A stretch of 64,000 bases of DNA. It comes from Pseudomonadota bacterium (GTDB taxonomy: Bacteria > Pseudomonadota > Alphaproteobacteria > Rhizobiales > Xanthobacteraceae). The stretch's first letter is position 1, and each line of letters starts with the position of its first letter. The notes under the pieces are model-generated. The model made no database searches. It was given only the letters and a program-made list of their open reading frames with translations, and was not told the origin of the DNA. The DNA is taken from positions 1 to 64,000 of the forward strand of contig JAFECJ010000012.1 in the NCBI GenBank assembly GCA_018242205.1. The letters are read 5' to 3'. Shown here piece by piece: positions 48,354-59,300 of this stretch. Position numbers and translations under genes: made by a program.

Positions 48354-50122
48354 GCGCTTGCGCCTCCGCTCTTCTCCGGGCGGATGCCGATCGGCGTCGC
48401 CGTCGCCGCGCCCTGCGGCCGCTGCAGCACCTTGGAAAGAACTTCGTCCTTCGGGCCGTAGGCCTGCACGCGGCCCTGATTCATGACGAGAATCTGATCG
48501 ACCCCGGCAATGGCGCTCGGCCGGTGCGCAATCACGACCACAATGCCCTTGCGCTCGCGAATGCCGAGAATGGCGCGGGTGAGCGCAGCGTCGCCTTCGG
48601 AATCGAGATGCGAATTCGGCTCATCGAGCACGACGAGGAACGGATCGCGATAGACCGCACGCGCCAGCGCCACGCGTTGCGCCTGCCCCGCCGACAGCGC
48701 CGCGCCCTGCTCGCCGACTGGCGTGTCGTAGCCCTGCGGGAGGTTTACGATCATGTCGTGGACACCGACGGCTTTGGCGGCGGCAATGACGGCTTCGGCG
48801 TCGGGCTGCGGCTCGAAGCGTGCGATGTTGTCGGCGACCGTGCCGGTGAGCAGTTCGACATCCTGCGGCAAATAGCCGATGTGCCGGCCCAGTTCGTCCG
48901 GCGACCATTGATCGAGCGCGGCGCCGTCGAGCCGCACCTTGCCGCGCACCGGCGGCCAGACGCCGACCAGCATGCGCGCCAGCGACGATTTGCCGGACCC
49001 GCTCTGGCCGATGATGCCGAGCCCCTGGCCGGCTTCGAGCTTGAAGGTGACATCCTGCACCAGCACCTTGGCCGCACCCGGCGCGGTGGCCGCGATGCCT
49101 TCGACCGCGAGGCGATGCGCCGGCGCCGGTAGGCCCATCGGCTGCGCCAAGGCCGGCATGGTATCGAGCAGCATGCTCAACCGCTTCCAACTCTGTCGGG
49201 CGGCGACAAAGCCTTTCCAATTGGCGATCGCAAGATCGACCGGCGCCAGCGCCCGCGCGCTCAGGATCGAGCTGGCGATGATGATGCCGGCGGTGGCCTG
49301 CTGGTTGATGACGAGATAGGCGCCGACCGCGAGCACGCCGGACTGCAGCAACATGCGCAGCACCTTGGACGCCGCGCCGAGACCGCCGCCGATGTCGCTG
49401 GTGCGCTGCTGGCTGCGCATGTAGTGACTATTGGCTTCGGCCCAGCGCGCCGCCAAGCGCGGCATCATGCCCATGGCGACGAGCGCTTCGGCATTGCGCC
49501 GGCTGGCCTCGGCCAGGTTACTGCGCGCGGCGGCCGCTTCGGCGGCGGCTCTGGTCGGGGCCTTGGTCATGATTTCCGTGACCAGCGTGAGCACGACCAG
49601 GACGATGGCGCCGGCGAGCGCCGTGATGCCGATCAAAGGATGGAAGGCAAAGCAGATCGCGAGGTAAAGCGGAATCCACGGCAGATCGAATAGCGCCACA
49701 GGCCCGAGCCCCGACAGATAGGAGCGGATGGCGTCGAGATCGCGTAGCGGCTGCGTGCCGTCGCCGCGGCTGCCGATGCGCAAGGGAATGCGCACCAGTG
49801 TGTCGTAGACACGGCCGCTGAGCGACTCATCGAGCGCGCCGCCGACCCTCGCCAGGACGCGGCTGCGGATGGCGTCGAGCACGCCGAGCGCCGCGAATAG
49901 AAACATGATGAGGACGAACAGCCCGACCAAGGTCGGCAGGCTGCGGCTCGGCAGCACGCGGTCGTAAACCTCGAGCATGAACATCGAGCCCGTCAGCATG
50001 AGAACATTGCTCATGCCGGATACCAGCCCGGTGCCGATGAACGCGCCGCGGCAGGCCGCGAGCGCGGCCGAGAGCTCGGAGCGCGCCGGCGAATGCGTGC
50101 GGGCGGACGGGCTGGTCAGCAT
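48350..50122 (-). CDS. type I secretion permease/ATPase (PrtD-like)
   Basis: 590 residues. The N-terminal 300 hold about six membrane segments; the C-terminal ABC domain has Walker A GQSGSGKSSLARMLVGVW, Q-loop IGYLPQDVELL, a variant signature LSAGQAQRVALARAV (Ala for the usual Gly), Walker B LVVLDEPNSHLD and H-loop IAHRPSA. There is no C39 peptidase or C39-like domain, as expected for transporters of large RTX substrates. The likely cargo is the giant protein encoded directly upstream, 244 bp away on the same strand. Confidence 0.95.
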   Translation of the reverse strand: MLTSPSARTHSPARSELSAALAACRGAFIGTGLVSGMSNVLMLTGSMFMLEVYDRVLPSRSLPTLVGLFVLIMFLFAALGVLDAIRSRVLARVGGALDESLSGRVYDTLVRIPLRIGSRGDGTQPLRDLDAIRSYLSGLGPVALFDLPWIPLYLAICFAFHPLIGITALAGAIVLVVLTLVTEIMTKAPTRAAAEAAAARSNLAEASRRNAEALVAMGMMPRLAARWAEANSHYMRSQQRTSDIGGGLGAASKVLRMLLQSGVLAVGAYLVINQQATAGIIIASSILSARALAPVDLAIANWKGFVAARQSWKRLSMLLDTMPALAQPMGLPAPAHRLAVEGIAATAPGAAKVLVQDVTFKLEAGQGLGIIGQSGSGKSSLARMLVGVWPPVRGKVRLDGAALDQWSPDELGRHIGYLPQDVELLTGTVADNIARFEPQPDAEAVIAAAKAVGVHDMIVNLPQGYDTPVGEQGAALSAGQAQRVALARAVYRDPFLVVLDEPNSHLDSEGDAALTRAILGIRERKGIVVVIAHRPSAIAGVDQILVMNQGRVQAYGPKDEVLSKVLQRPQGAATATPIGIRPEKSGGASA

Positions 50123-50153
50123 GGTTCCCCGGAGCGGCTCGCTCTTACCGGCG

Positions 50154-50163
50154 GGAAATTTCC
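50154..50163. promoter_or_regulatory. small palindrome before the secretion genes
   Basis: GGAAATTTCC, perfectly symmetric, about 32 bp upstream of the transporter ATG, in the 244-bp gap after the giant gene. A weak stem (GACGTG-GTCAAT-CACGTC) lies near 50310-50330. Neither has a T-run, so no intrinsic terminator is seen and read-through from the giant gene is possible. Confidence 0.25.
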
Positions 50164-50366
50164 GGCGAGACGGCCCTCAGGCCAATTCTGTAGCACGAAC
50201 AGGCCGGGAAGTCGCCTGCAAAAAAGACCGAAAAGTTAATGGTGCCAGTGGCTTGCGTCGGACCAGCAACGTTCGAGATTGAAGCCCGCTCCAGGCGATG
50301 AAGACGTGATTGACCACGTCATAAACGTGGATGTCGGCGACGGTCAGCGTTGTGTGATCGAAGGCG

Positions 50367-53300
50367 TCAGACGTGGAGAACGAAATCCGACGACGTCACG
50401 CCGGTCACATTGTTCAGGTGAATTTCCATGTCGGCGCCACCAGTTGCACCTGTCGAATTGGCGTAAATGACGGTATTGGCGCCGATCGTCACGATATCGA
50501 TCGTATGCGCGGCAAGGCTGGTCGGGGCCGTCGTGTCGGTCAGAAAATTCACGGTCTGGACCTGGCTGTTCAAACCGGTGATGGCTGAAAAGTCGAGGTG
50601 ATCGGACCCGGGCGCGAAGTCCGTAATCGTATCGTAGTTCCCGCTTCCCGGCGCCGAATTCGAGGCCGCCTTGAACACAAATGTGTCGTTGCCGCTGCCG
50701 CCGGTCAGTGTGTCAGCGCCACCTCCGCCCGCGATGATATCATTACCGGCGCCACCGGTAATGGTGTCATTGCCGCCGAGGTTGGCGCCGTCAACGATGA
50801 TGTGGTTGGTTCCGGTCAGGCCAGACGCGTTGATCGTCACGCCGTTGCTCATCGTCAGGGAAGCATTGACCGCCATATCATCCGTCGTGCCATCGCCGTT
50901 GGCATCCGCAGTCGAGACCTGAGCGTCAGTGACGGTCAGATTGAAGCCTGAGCTATTCGCATTGAACGTCACCTGGTCGATGTGGCTGATCGTGGCGGTC
51001 GCCAAGTTGAAAGTACCCGCCGCATCGAAGCGCAGGGTGTCGAGCGTGCCGGATTCGAGCGTCCCATCGATCGTATCGCCGCTGAGCTGACCTGCATTGC
51101 TGTATTTGAAAGTATCCGCCCCGTACCCGCCGGTCAGGACGTCCGCACCGAGTCCGGCGAAAATTACGTCGTTGCCTGCACCACCATCGATGATGTCCGC
51201 GCCGCCATTGCCATTAAGGATGTCGTCGCCACCCAGGTTGGTGCCAATGACGTGAATGAAGTTGCTGTTCATGCCGCTGGTGTTGATGGTCACACCGTGC
51301 GTCATCGCCACAGCCGAGTCGAACAAAATATCACCGTAGCCGCCAAGGTTGCCGTCACCGTTGGCGTCAGCAGTCGCAACCACACTGGGGTTCACCGACA
51401 CGATGAAGCCAGCGGCGTCCTGATTGAACAGAATTTCATCAATGTTGGTGATCGTCGTGAAGGTCGTAAGATTATAAGTACCGGCCGCATCGAGCCGCAG
51501 CGTATCAATCGTGCTGGCGTCCGCTGTGCCATTGATGATTTCGCCGGCTACGAGATCGCTGACCGCGCCGATGACAAAAGTGTCAGCGCCCGAGCCCCCG
51601 GTCATATTGTCCGCGCCGCCGCCGCCGGTAATGACGTCGTTGCCAGCGCCACCAACGATCGTGTCAACACCCAAACCGCCGGTCAGCGTGTCGGCGAAAC
51701 CGCTGCCGGTGATCGTGAAGCCTTCGCTCTGGCCATGCAGGTCGATGGTGACGCCCGCGCTCGCCGGCGCGGCCGAGATCGCTTCGACGTTGGAAACAGA
51801 CACATCGGTCGCGCCGAGCGTGTTCAGGTCCGCCGACGTCGAGGTGAGGTTGATCGTGTCGTGGGTGCCGGCACCGAGGTCGATGGTGCCGTTGCCGACG
51901 ATGATGGCATCGAGCTGAGCGCCGGTCAGGGTGACGGCGTCGTCACCGCCGGTGCCCACCAGATTGCCGGTCGCGATATGGCTCAGCGCCGGCGTGCCGT
52001 GCGCGGAAATGTCGCTATTGCCCGTCACGTCGAGCGTATTGGTGCCGCCACCGAGATCGATGCTGCTCAGCATCGCCCAAGCCGCGGCCGAGTAAGTGAC
52101 ATGGTCGTCGACTGCCGACACCGCGACCGAAGCGGTCGCGATGTTGCTGGCATGGTTCTGGGAGGCGCCGTCATCCACCGAAAAGCTGATCGTTCGCGTG
52201 TCCGTCGACAGCGCATCGGCGTTGAAATACGTGACCGAGGCGAGCGCGGTTTGATACTGCGCCAGAGTCGCGACACCGACCAGCGTCAGGATACCCGTCT
52301 GCAAGTCATAGCTGCCAGTGATGTTGTTTTGGTTGGTAAAACCAAGAACGTCCTCGCTGGCAGAAAAATTGCCGGTGATGGCTACCTTCGCGCCGGTCAG
52401 GTTCGCGCTGTCGACATCGGACAACGTGATCGCCGGTGCGATCGCGGCGGCGGTCTGATCTTCGGCGTAGGCCAACGATGCGCCATGCACATCGACCACC
52501 GGCGCGTCGTTGACGGCGGTGATGGCGATCGCCGCCTGCTGCGTCGCCGTGGACGCGCCGAGCATGATCACGGTGTTGCTCGAGGCCGAGAACGTAAAGG
52601 CGACGTCGGTGATGCCGTCGCCGTTCAAATCGCCGGTCGCCAGGGCTGCGCCGGTCTGGGCGGTGATCGCTCCGGTGGTACCGACGGCAAAATCGATCTC
52701 CGGAGCGAAGGTGCCGTCACCCTTGCCGAGCAACACCGCCAGATTTTGCGCGCTGGTGCCGGTAGCGCCAAGGCTCGCAACCAGGAGATCGGAAATGCCG
52801 TCACCGTTGATATCGGCAATGGCAACGGCGCGTGCATCCGTGCCGGCAGCGTAGTCGACCTTGGTGGCAAAGGTCCCGTCGCCGTTGTTGAGCAACACCG
52901 AAACCGTGTTGGTCGCGCCATTCGCGGTGACGATGTCGGCCTTGCCGTCGCCATTCAGGTCGGCGGCCGCGAGCCGGTAAGGCGTCGTTCCGGTCTGATA
53001 CGACACCGCGGTTGAAAAGCCGCCATTGCCGTCGCCGAGATAAACGTAGATCTTGTTGGCCGCCCGGCCGGCGGCCGCGATATCGAGATGGCCGTCGCCG
53101 TTAAAATCCGCCGTGATGACATCCGTGACGCCGACGTTTCCATTGTTAAGCGTTGTCCCGGTCGCGAAGGTACCGTCGCCGTTTCCGGAATAGACGGTGA
53201 CGCCGCCTTGGCCGTTGTTGAAACTGCCGACCGCGATATCGATCGTGCTGTTGCCGTCGAAATGGCCCGCCGCCGCCGACGTCAAGGGGAGGCCGGTGTT

Positions 53301-56300
53301 GGTAAAAATGGCCGAAGACCCCCCGAGAAATCCGCCGTTGCCGTTTCCCGTCAAAACCGCGATTCGGTTGCCGGAATCGACCGTCGCGATATCGATCTTG
53401 CCGTCGCCGGTGAAGTCGCCGGTCATCACCGCAGAGATGGTGTTGAAGGTCGTGTAATTCGTCGCCGTGCCGAACGTGCCGTCGCCGTTACCGAGGCGCA
53501 CCGAGACGGTACTGGCGCTGATCAGGTCGGGAATGTGATCGCCGTTGACGTCGGCTATGGTGACCGCAAAGCGGTTGCTGCTTTCGGTATAGGAAGTCGA
53601 AGGCTGGAATATCTGATTGTTGGCCGTAAACGTCACCGTGCGATCGGATGTCGTCGGCGTATCGCTGCTGTTGCTGTACTGAACGCCATCCAGGACGCTT
53701 TGATAGACAGCCAGGCTCGCGGTTCCGGCGATCAGTAGTTCGCCGGTCGCGGCCGTGTAACTGACGCTCAGGCCGGCGTTCGACGCCGCCGACGTCGCCG
53801 CCGCATTCAGGGACAGCGATTCGTTGGCATTGCCGTCGGGCCGCGCACTCAGCGTCGCGGTCAAATATGTCAGGGTGCCCGTATCGGGGTCGGCGATCGT
53901 GCCGGACGGCGCAACCAGCGTCGTCGTCTGTTCGGTGAACGAAACGCTGACATCGTTGCCTAAGCCGGCGCCATTGAGGTCGATCGTGACCGGGTCGTTG
54001 ACCGCGGTGACGCTGACCTGCTTCGTCGACACAAGACTCGCGTGATTGATGGCCTGCCCGTCGTCAACCGCGAAACTGATCGTGCGGGTCGCGGTGTTCG
54101 GCGTGTCCGAGGTGTCGGTATATGTCACCGACCGCAGAGCAGCCTGCCACTGGGCCAAAGTCGCCGTACCGCCGCTCGAACTGAGAGAGAGGACGCCGGA
54201 CGACGCGTCGTAGCTCGCCGTGATATTACCCATCGTCGAGCCGTTGTTGGTGAACGCAAGGACGTCCTCGCCCAATTGGAAACCGGTGGTGACCGCCACC
54301 GTTGCCGAGCTCAGCGTCGCGCTGTCGATATCGCTAAGCGTCAGGCCCGAATCGACCGCTATCGCGACCTGTTCGAGCGCGGCCGTCGTACCGCCCGTGG
54401 TCGTCACCACCGGCGCGTCATTGACGGCGGCGACGTTCCAATTGAACGTATTCGGGGTCGGGTCCAGGTCATGGCCGCCATTGGCGGTGCCACCGTCGTC
54501 CTGAACCTGGAATGTGAAGGTGCCGTAGCCGTTGCCGTTGGCGTTCGCCGCCGGCGTAAAGACGAGCTTGCCGCTGGCGATGTCGGCCGCGCTGATGCTC
54601 GCCCCAGCCTGCACGGACTGGCCGTTCAGCGTCAGGCTGCCTGCCGCGGGCAATGTCGTGATGGTGACGGCGAGCAGGCTGTTGGCCGGCGTATCGTTCG
54701 GATCGTGGAAGCCGAAGTCGGCCGTGGCAAAGACATAGGGAGTGTCTTCCGTCGCGGCGGCCGTATTGTTGGTGCCGTCCGGCGCCTCATTCACGTTTCC
54801 GACGGTGAGCGTATAGGTCGTGCTGGTTGCATCGGGCGTGCTGCCGACGGTTTGATCGTCGACCGTCACCGCGACCGAGTAGCTCGCCTTCGTTTCATAG
54901 TCGAGCGTAACGCCGGCTTTCAGGTACAGTGCGTTACTGACGATCTCGAATGAAGCGGCGTCCGCGCCGGTAAGCGCCAGCGCATTGGTGCCGAGCGCAT
55001 CGTCGGTCACCGCGATGTCGGCGACCTTGATGTGGGTCTGCGTATTGGTGTTCTCGAGGATCGAGGTCGTCGTGTTGGTCAAGGCGACCGCCGTCGGCGC
55101 CTCATTGACGTCGGTGACTTCGACCGTAACGGTCTGCGTGGCCGCGCCGCCATTGCCATCGGAAACCTGAACATTAACGGTATAAATATTGTCGCCGGCG
55201 GTGCCGCCGACATCGGTCGGATTTTCGAAGTTGGGTGCGTTCACGAAACTCAGCGCGCCCGTCGCGGCATTGATCTGGAATTGCGCGAAATCGGTGCCCA
55301 CCGTTTGCAGGATCGAATAGGCCAGGGTGTCATGTTCCGGATCGGTGGCCGTCAGCTTCGCGACGGTCGTGGTATTTTCCGCAGCCTGGAAGGTGAAATT
55401 TGAATTGGAGCTGACGGCCGTACTGATCAATACCCCGGGCGTGTAATAAGAGCCGACAATAAAGTCGCCAGAGACGTGGTCGTGGGTGAAGAAAGTCGGG
55501 TTGTCCAATTGGAAACCCGAGCCGATGTTTTCCAGATTCGGGTCACTGCTGGTGTAGACCAGTTCGCCGGTGGCCAGGCTGTAGGTGCGGTACAGGCTGC
55601 CGCCGTAGTCGACCATGTAGACGTAGGTGCCGTCGGACGCCGAGCCGTGTTCGTCGCCGGGGGTTCCGTTCGTCTGCAGGACAATATCCTGATCCCAGGT
55701 AAAGTCGGTGCCGTTCGCACTGACGGTGTAAAGCCGCAGCGTCGTCGTATTGTCCAGATTGGCGCCCAGCACACCGATCCTGCCGTCCGGCAGGCTGAGC
55801 ATGTCGCCGGTCATCCACTGATGCGACGTCAGCAGCGGCTTGTCCTGCGGAATGTTGACGGCCGTGCTCGACCAGTCCTGGGTCGAAATCAGGTAGATGC
55901 TGTCGCCATTTCGATTGTACAGATAACCGTCCGCGAAGGTCATCTGGTTTTGCGCGTCGGTCAGGTTGGCGACCGCGTGCGATCCGATGAACGTCCCCGC
56001 CAGGGTGTAGACGTCGATTGCCCGTCCGCTATCGTCGACGTACAGATATTGACCGTCTGTCGCCAGGCCGCGCTGGTTGTCGGTATTAGACAGACCGATG
56101 CCCGTCGAATTGCCGTTCTGAATTTGATCGGCCGTCGCCGTGTAGCCGCTCGACACGAACGCTGGCGCGTCGTTGACGGCCGTGATGTCGATCGTTGCCG
56201 TATCGGTCGCGGTCAAATGGCCGCCGCCGGTGTTGCCGTTGTCGTCGACCTGCATGGTCAGCGTCGCGCTGGCCGACGGCGTATCGCTGTTATTGATGTA

Positions 56301-59300
56301 GCTCAGCGCGCTGGTGCTGGTGCCCGTCGAGCCGAAGAAGGTATTGATCTGGGTGAGCGTGCCGGTGACCGTCAGCGACGACGTGCCGCCGCCGGCGACA
56401 TTCGCACCGCTGTCGCCCGCCGCGGCGTTCAGCACACCCTCGGTAACCGACAGCGTCACCGTCATCGAGCCGTCGCCGGCGTCGATGTCGCTGATGGCAA
56501 GGCCGCTGCCTTTAAGCGTCAGCTCCGTTTGCTCGGTGGCCGAGTAGGACGTCGGCGTGATTGTCGCAACCGGCGGGTCGTTGACGGCGGCAACATCGAT
56601 GCTCGCCGTCGCGGGCGTCGCGTCCACCGCACCCATGTCGTCGATCGCGGCGAACTGTAGCGAGGTCGATCCGTTCCAGTTGGCATCCGGGACGAAATAC
56701 ACCGTCGCCGCGTTTTGATCCGCGGCCACCGTCCCGTTGAGCACGATGACCGTGCTCAATCCGGCATCGGCATAGAGCGTGCCATTGAGCGGCAGTTCGG
56801 TAATCCTGAACGATGCAACCGTGCCATCGACATCGGTGCCGGAGAGATTGACCGCGATCGAGGCCTGATCCTCCTGCCCCGACGCCGTCGCCGGCGTCGT
56901 CGTTTCCGGCGCGTCGTTGACCGGATTGACGGACAGATTGAAGGTGCTCGGCGTCGCGAGGCTGCTGTGATGACCGTCGTCGAGCGAGACTGAGAAGCTG
57001 GCGGACGTCGTCTCGGAGCCGTCGTGATGGAATGAAACCAGTCCATCCGCCAGTTGCTGGCCGGTAAACGAATTGGCCGCCGAGCCATCGACGTAGACCG
57101 CGCCGTTGACAAGGCTCGAGACCGTAAAGGTCTCGCTGCCCGCCGCACCGTCGGTGTCCGTGAAATAAAGGTCGGCGGCGCTCAGCACCACCGAACCGCC
57201 TTCGTCGACATTGGCGTTCAGATCGCCGGTCAGAACCGGCGCATAGTTGTCGGACGTCACGGCAACCGTGATGTCCGCACCCGCGTGGTCGCCGTCATTG
57301 TCGACGAGCACGTAGTGGAACACCTCGTTGGCCGCATCGGCGAGTTTTGCGGGCGCTGTGTAGGTCCAGTCGCCGGCGGCATGACCGCTTCCGGCGGCAA
57401 AATAAAATGCGAAGGTGCCACCGAGCGCGGTCGACACGCTGATCGCGGTGCCGGCTATCGTTTGGCCCTGTTCCCCGCTGCCCTGGATGCTGGCGCCTTC
57501 GCCGGTGTCGCCGTTCCAGGTGTAGGTCACGCCGTCGACGGTCACCGACTCTATATGACCACCGTCGCCGCCGACGCCGACCGTCGCCTCGCTGTCGGTG
57601 AAGATGTTATGGGTCGTGGCCGGAGCGACCAGCGTCAACAACGAGGCGACAATATCGCTGAACTGGCTGACCAAAACCGGCGACCCGGAACCATCGACAT
57701 CGACCGACTGCAGGCCTGAATCGCTGATGCCGTCGCCGATGCCTACAGCGGTGACGCTGATGCCGTGACTTGTCACGAAGGTGGTCCAGGCCGTCGCCTG
57801 CGACGTGACCGCCGACTGACCATCGCTCAGGAAGAAGACCTGGTTACGCGAACCCTCGACGGGCACGAAGTGATTGATCACCTGCTCAACCGCGGCATCG
57901 AAATTGGTGCCGCCGACGAGGGCAGGACGGTGCCCGTTCAAGGTCGGATTTGTGGCGTCGATCGCGGCCGCGAAACTCGCATAGCTCGTAAAGCTGCCGA
58001 GCGTCGTCGCCGAATTTTCGAACGCCACCGCGGTGACCGACACACCGCCGGTCGTGCCGTCGAAGATCGAATGGGCCGCGGTTTTCACGGCCTCGAGCAT
58101 CGTATTCAGCTCGGTATTGTCGATGCTGCCGCTGTAATCCAGGACGAAGGCGACGTTGAAACCCTGCGTCGTTTCGGCATTTGTCGTCGCTTTAAAATCC
58201 GACGCCGCTGGGCTGTCGTCTTCCACGGTAACGGTCAGCGTCGAGTTAGTCGTCACCGTGCCGTCGTCGACGCTGACCGGAATACTGAAGCTGAGCGTGT
58301 CTTCGGCGCCGGTGTTCGAATGATCGATCGGCCCCCTCAGGGTTACGGTGTAAGCGCCGGTGTGCTCGTTGAGAGTCACCGAGATGACCGGGTTGCCGCC
58401 GGCGGAGCCTGTAAGCGTGCCGTCCCCGCCCAAGGCCCATGTCACCGCGACATGATCCGACGTCAATGCGACACCCGGCAGGCCGAGCTTGTAGGTCAGG
58501 TTGGCGTTATCGACGTCGGTCGCGCTGATCGTACCCGACGCGGTCGCGCTGTTGGTCGAATCACTAGTTCCTGTCGTGTCCGGGATGCCGCCGCTCAGCC
58601 CCTCTTCCGAGACGGTCGCCGAAGCCGCGGCGACCACCGGCGCGTCGTTGACCGGCGTCACCGTGACCGTCGTGGCGATGACGTTGGAGGCGCCGTTTTC
58701 CGACGAACCGTCATCGACCTGGAAGCTGACCGTCCGCGCGTCACTCGAAGGATTGTCGCTCGTGTTGACATAGGTCACCGAGCGCAGTGCGGCCTGATAG
58801 TCCGCGACGCTCGCCGTACCGCTCAGCGTCAGCACGCCGGTCTGCGCATCGAAGCTGCCGGTGATGCCGTTCTGGGTGACGAAGCCAAGAACGTCCTCGC
58901 CAGCATGGAAGTGGCCCGAGATCGTCACCGTCGCGCCGGCGAGCGTGGTGCTGTCGACATCCGACAGGAACAGCGTGCCGTCGATGGCGGCGGCCGCTCC
59001 GTTCTCGGTATAGGCCAGCGACGTGCCATCGGTGTGCGTCACGACCGGCGCGTCATTGACCGCGGCCACGACGATCGGCACCGAGGTGGTGATGACGCGC
59101 GAGCCGTCGTCCTGCGTCGTAATCGTCAGCGACGCACCGCCGTTATAGTCCGCCGATGGCGTGAAGGTCATGCCGTCGAGGGCGGCGTTGATGGCCGCCT
59201 GGGTGCCGCTGAACGTCATGGTCGCGGCATTGGCGCCGTTGCCGAGCGAGAATGTCAGGCCGGCCGTGCCGGAAAGAGTCAACAGGCCGTGCGTGACCGT

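Noticed and set aside
50670..51700. Repeated units near the giant gene's 3' end as a possible CRISPR array
   Set aside because: The repeats are codon-phased GGxGxD calcium-binding motifs within one open gene, not identical direct repeats with unique spacers.
50982..53015. 677-codon open frame on the plus strand, and many others opposite the giant gene
   Set aside because: The repeats of the giant gene and its GC-rich third positions create long open frames on the other strand; these have skewed Arg/Asp/Val composition, no family likeness and no start signals.
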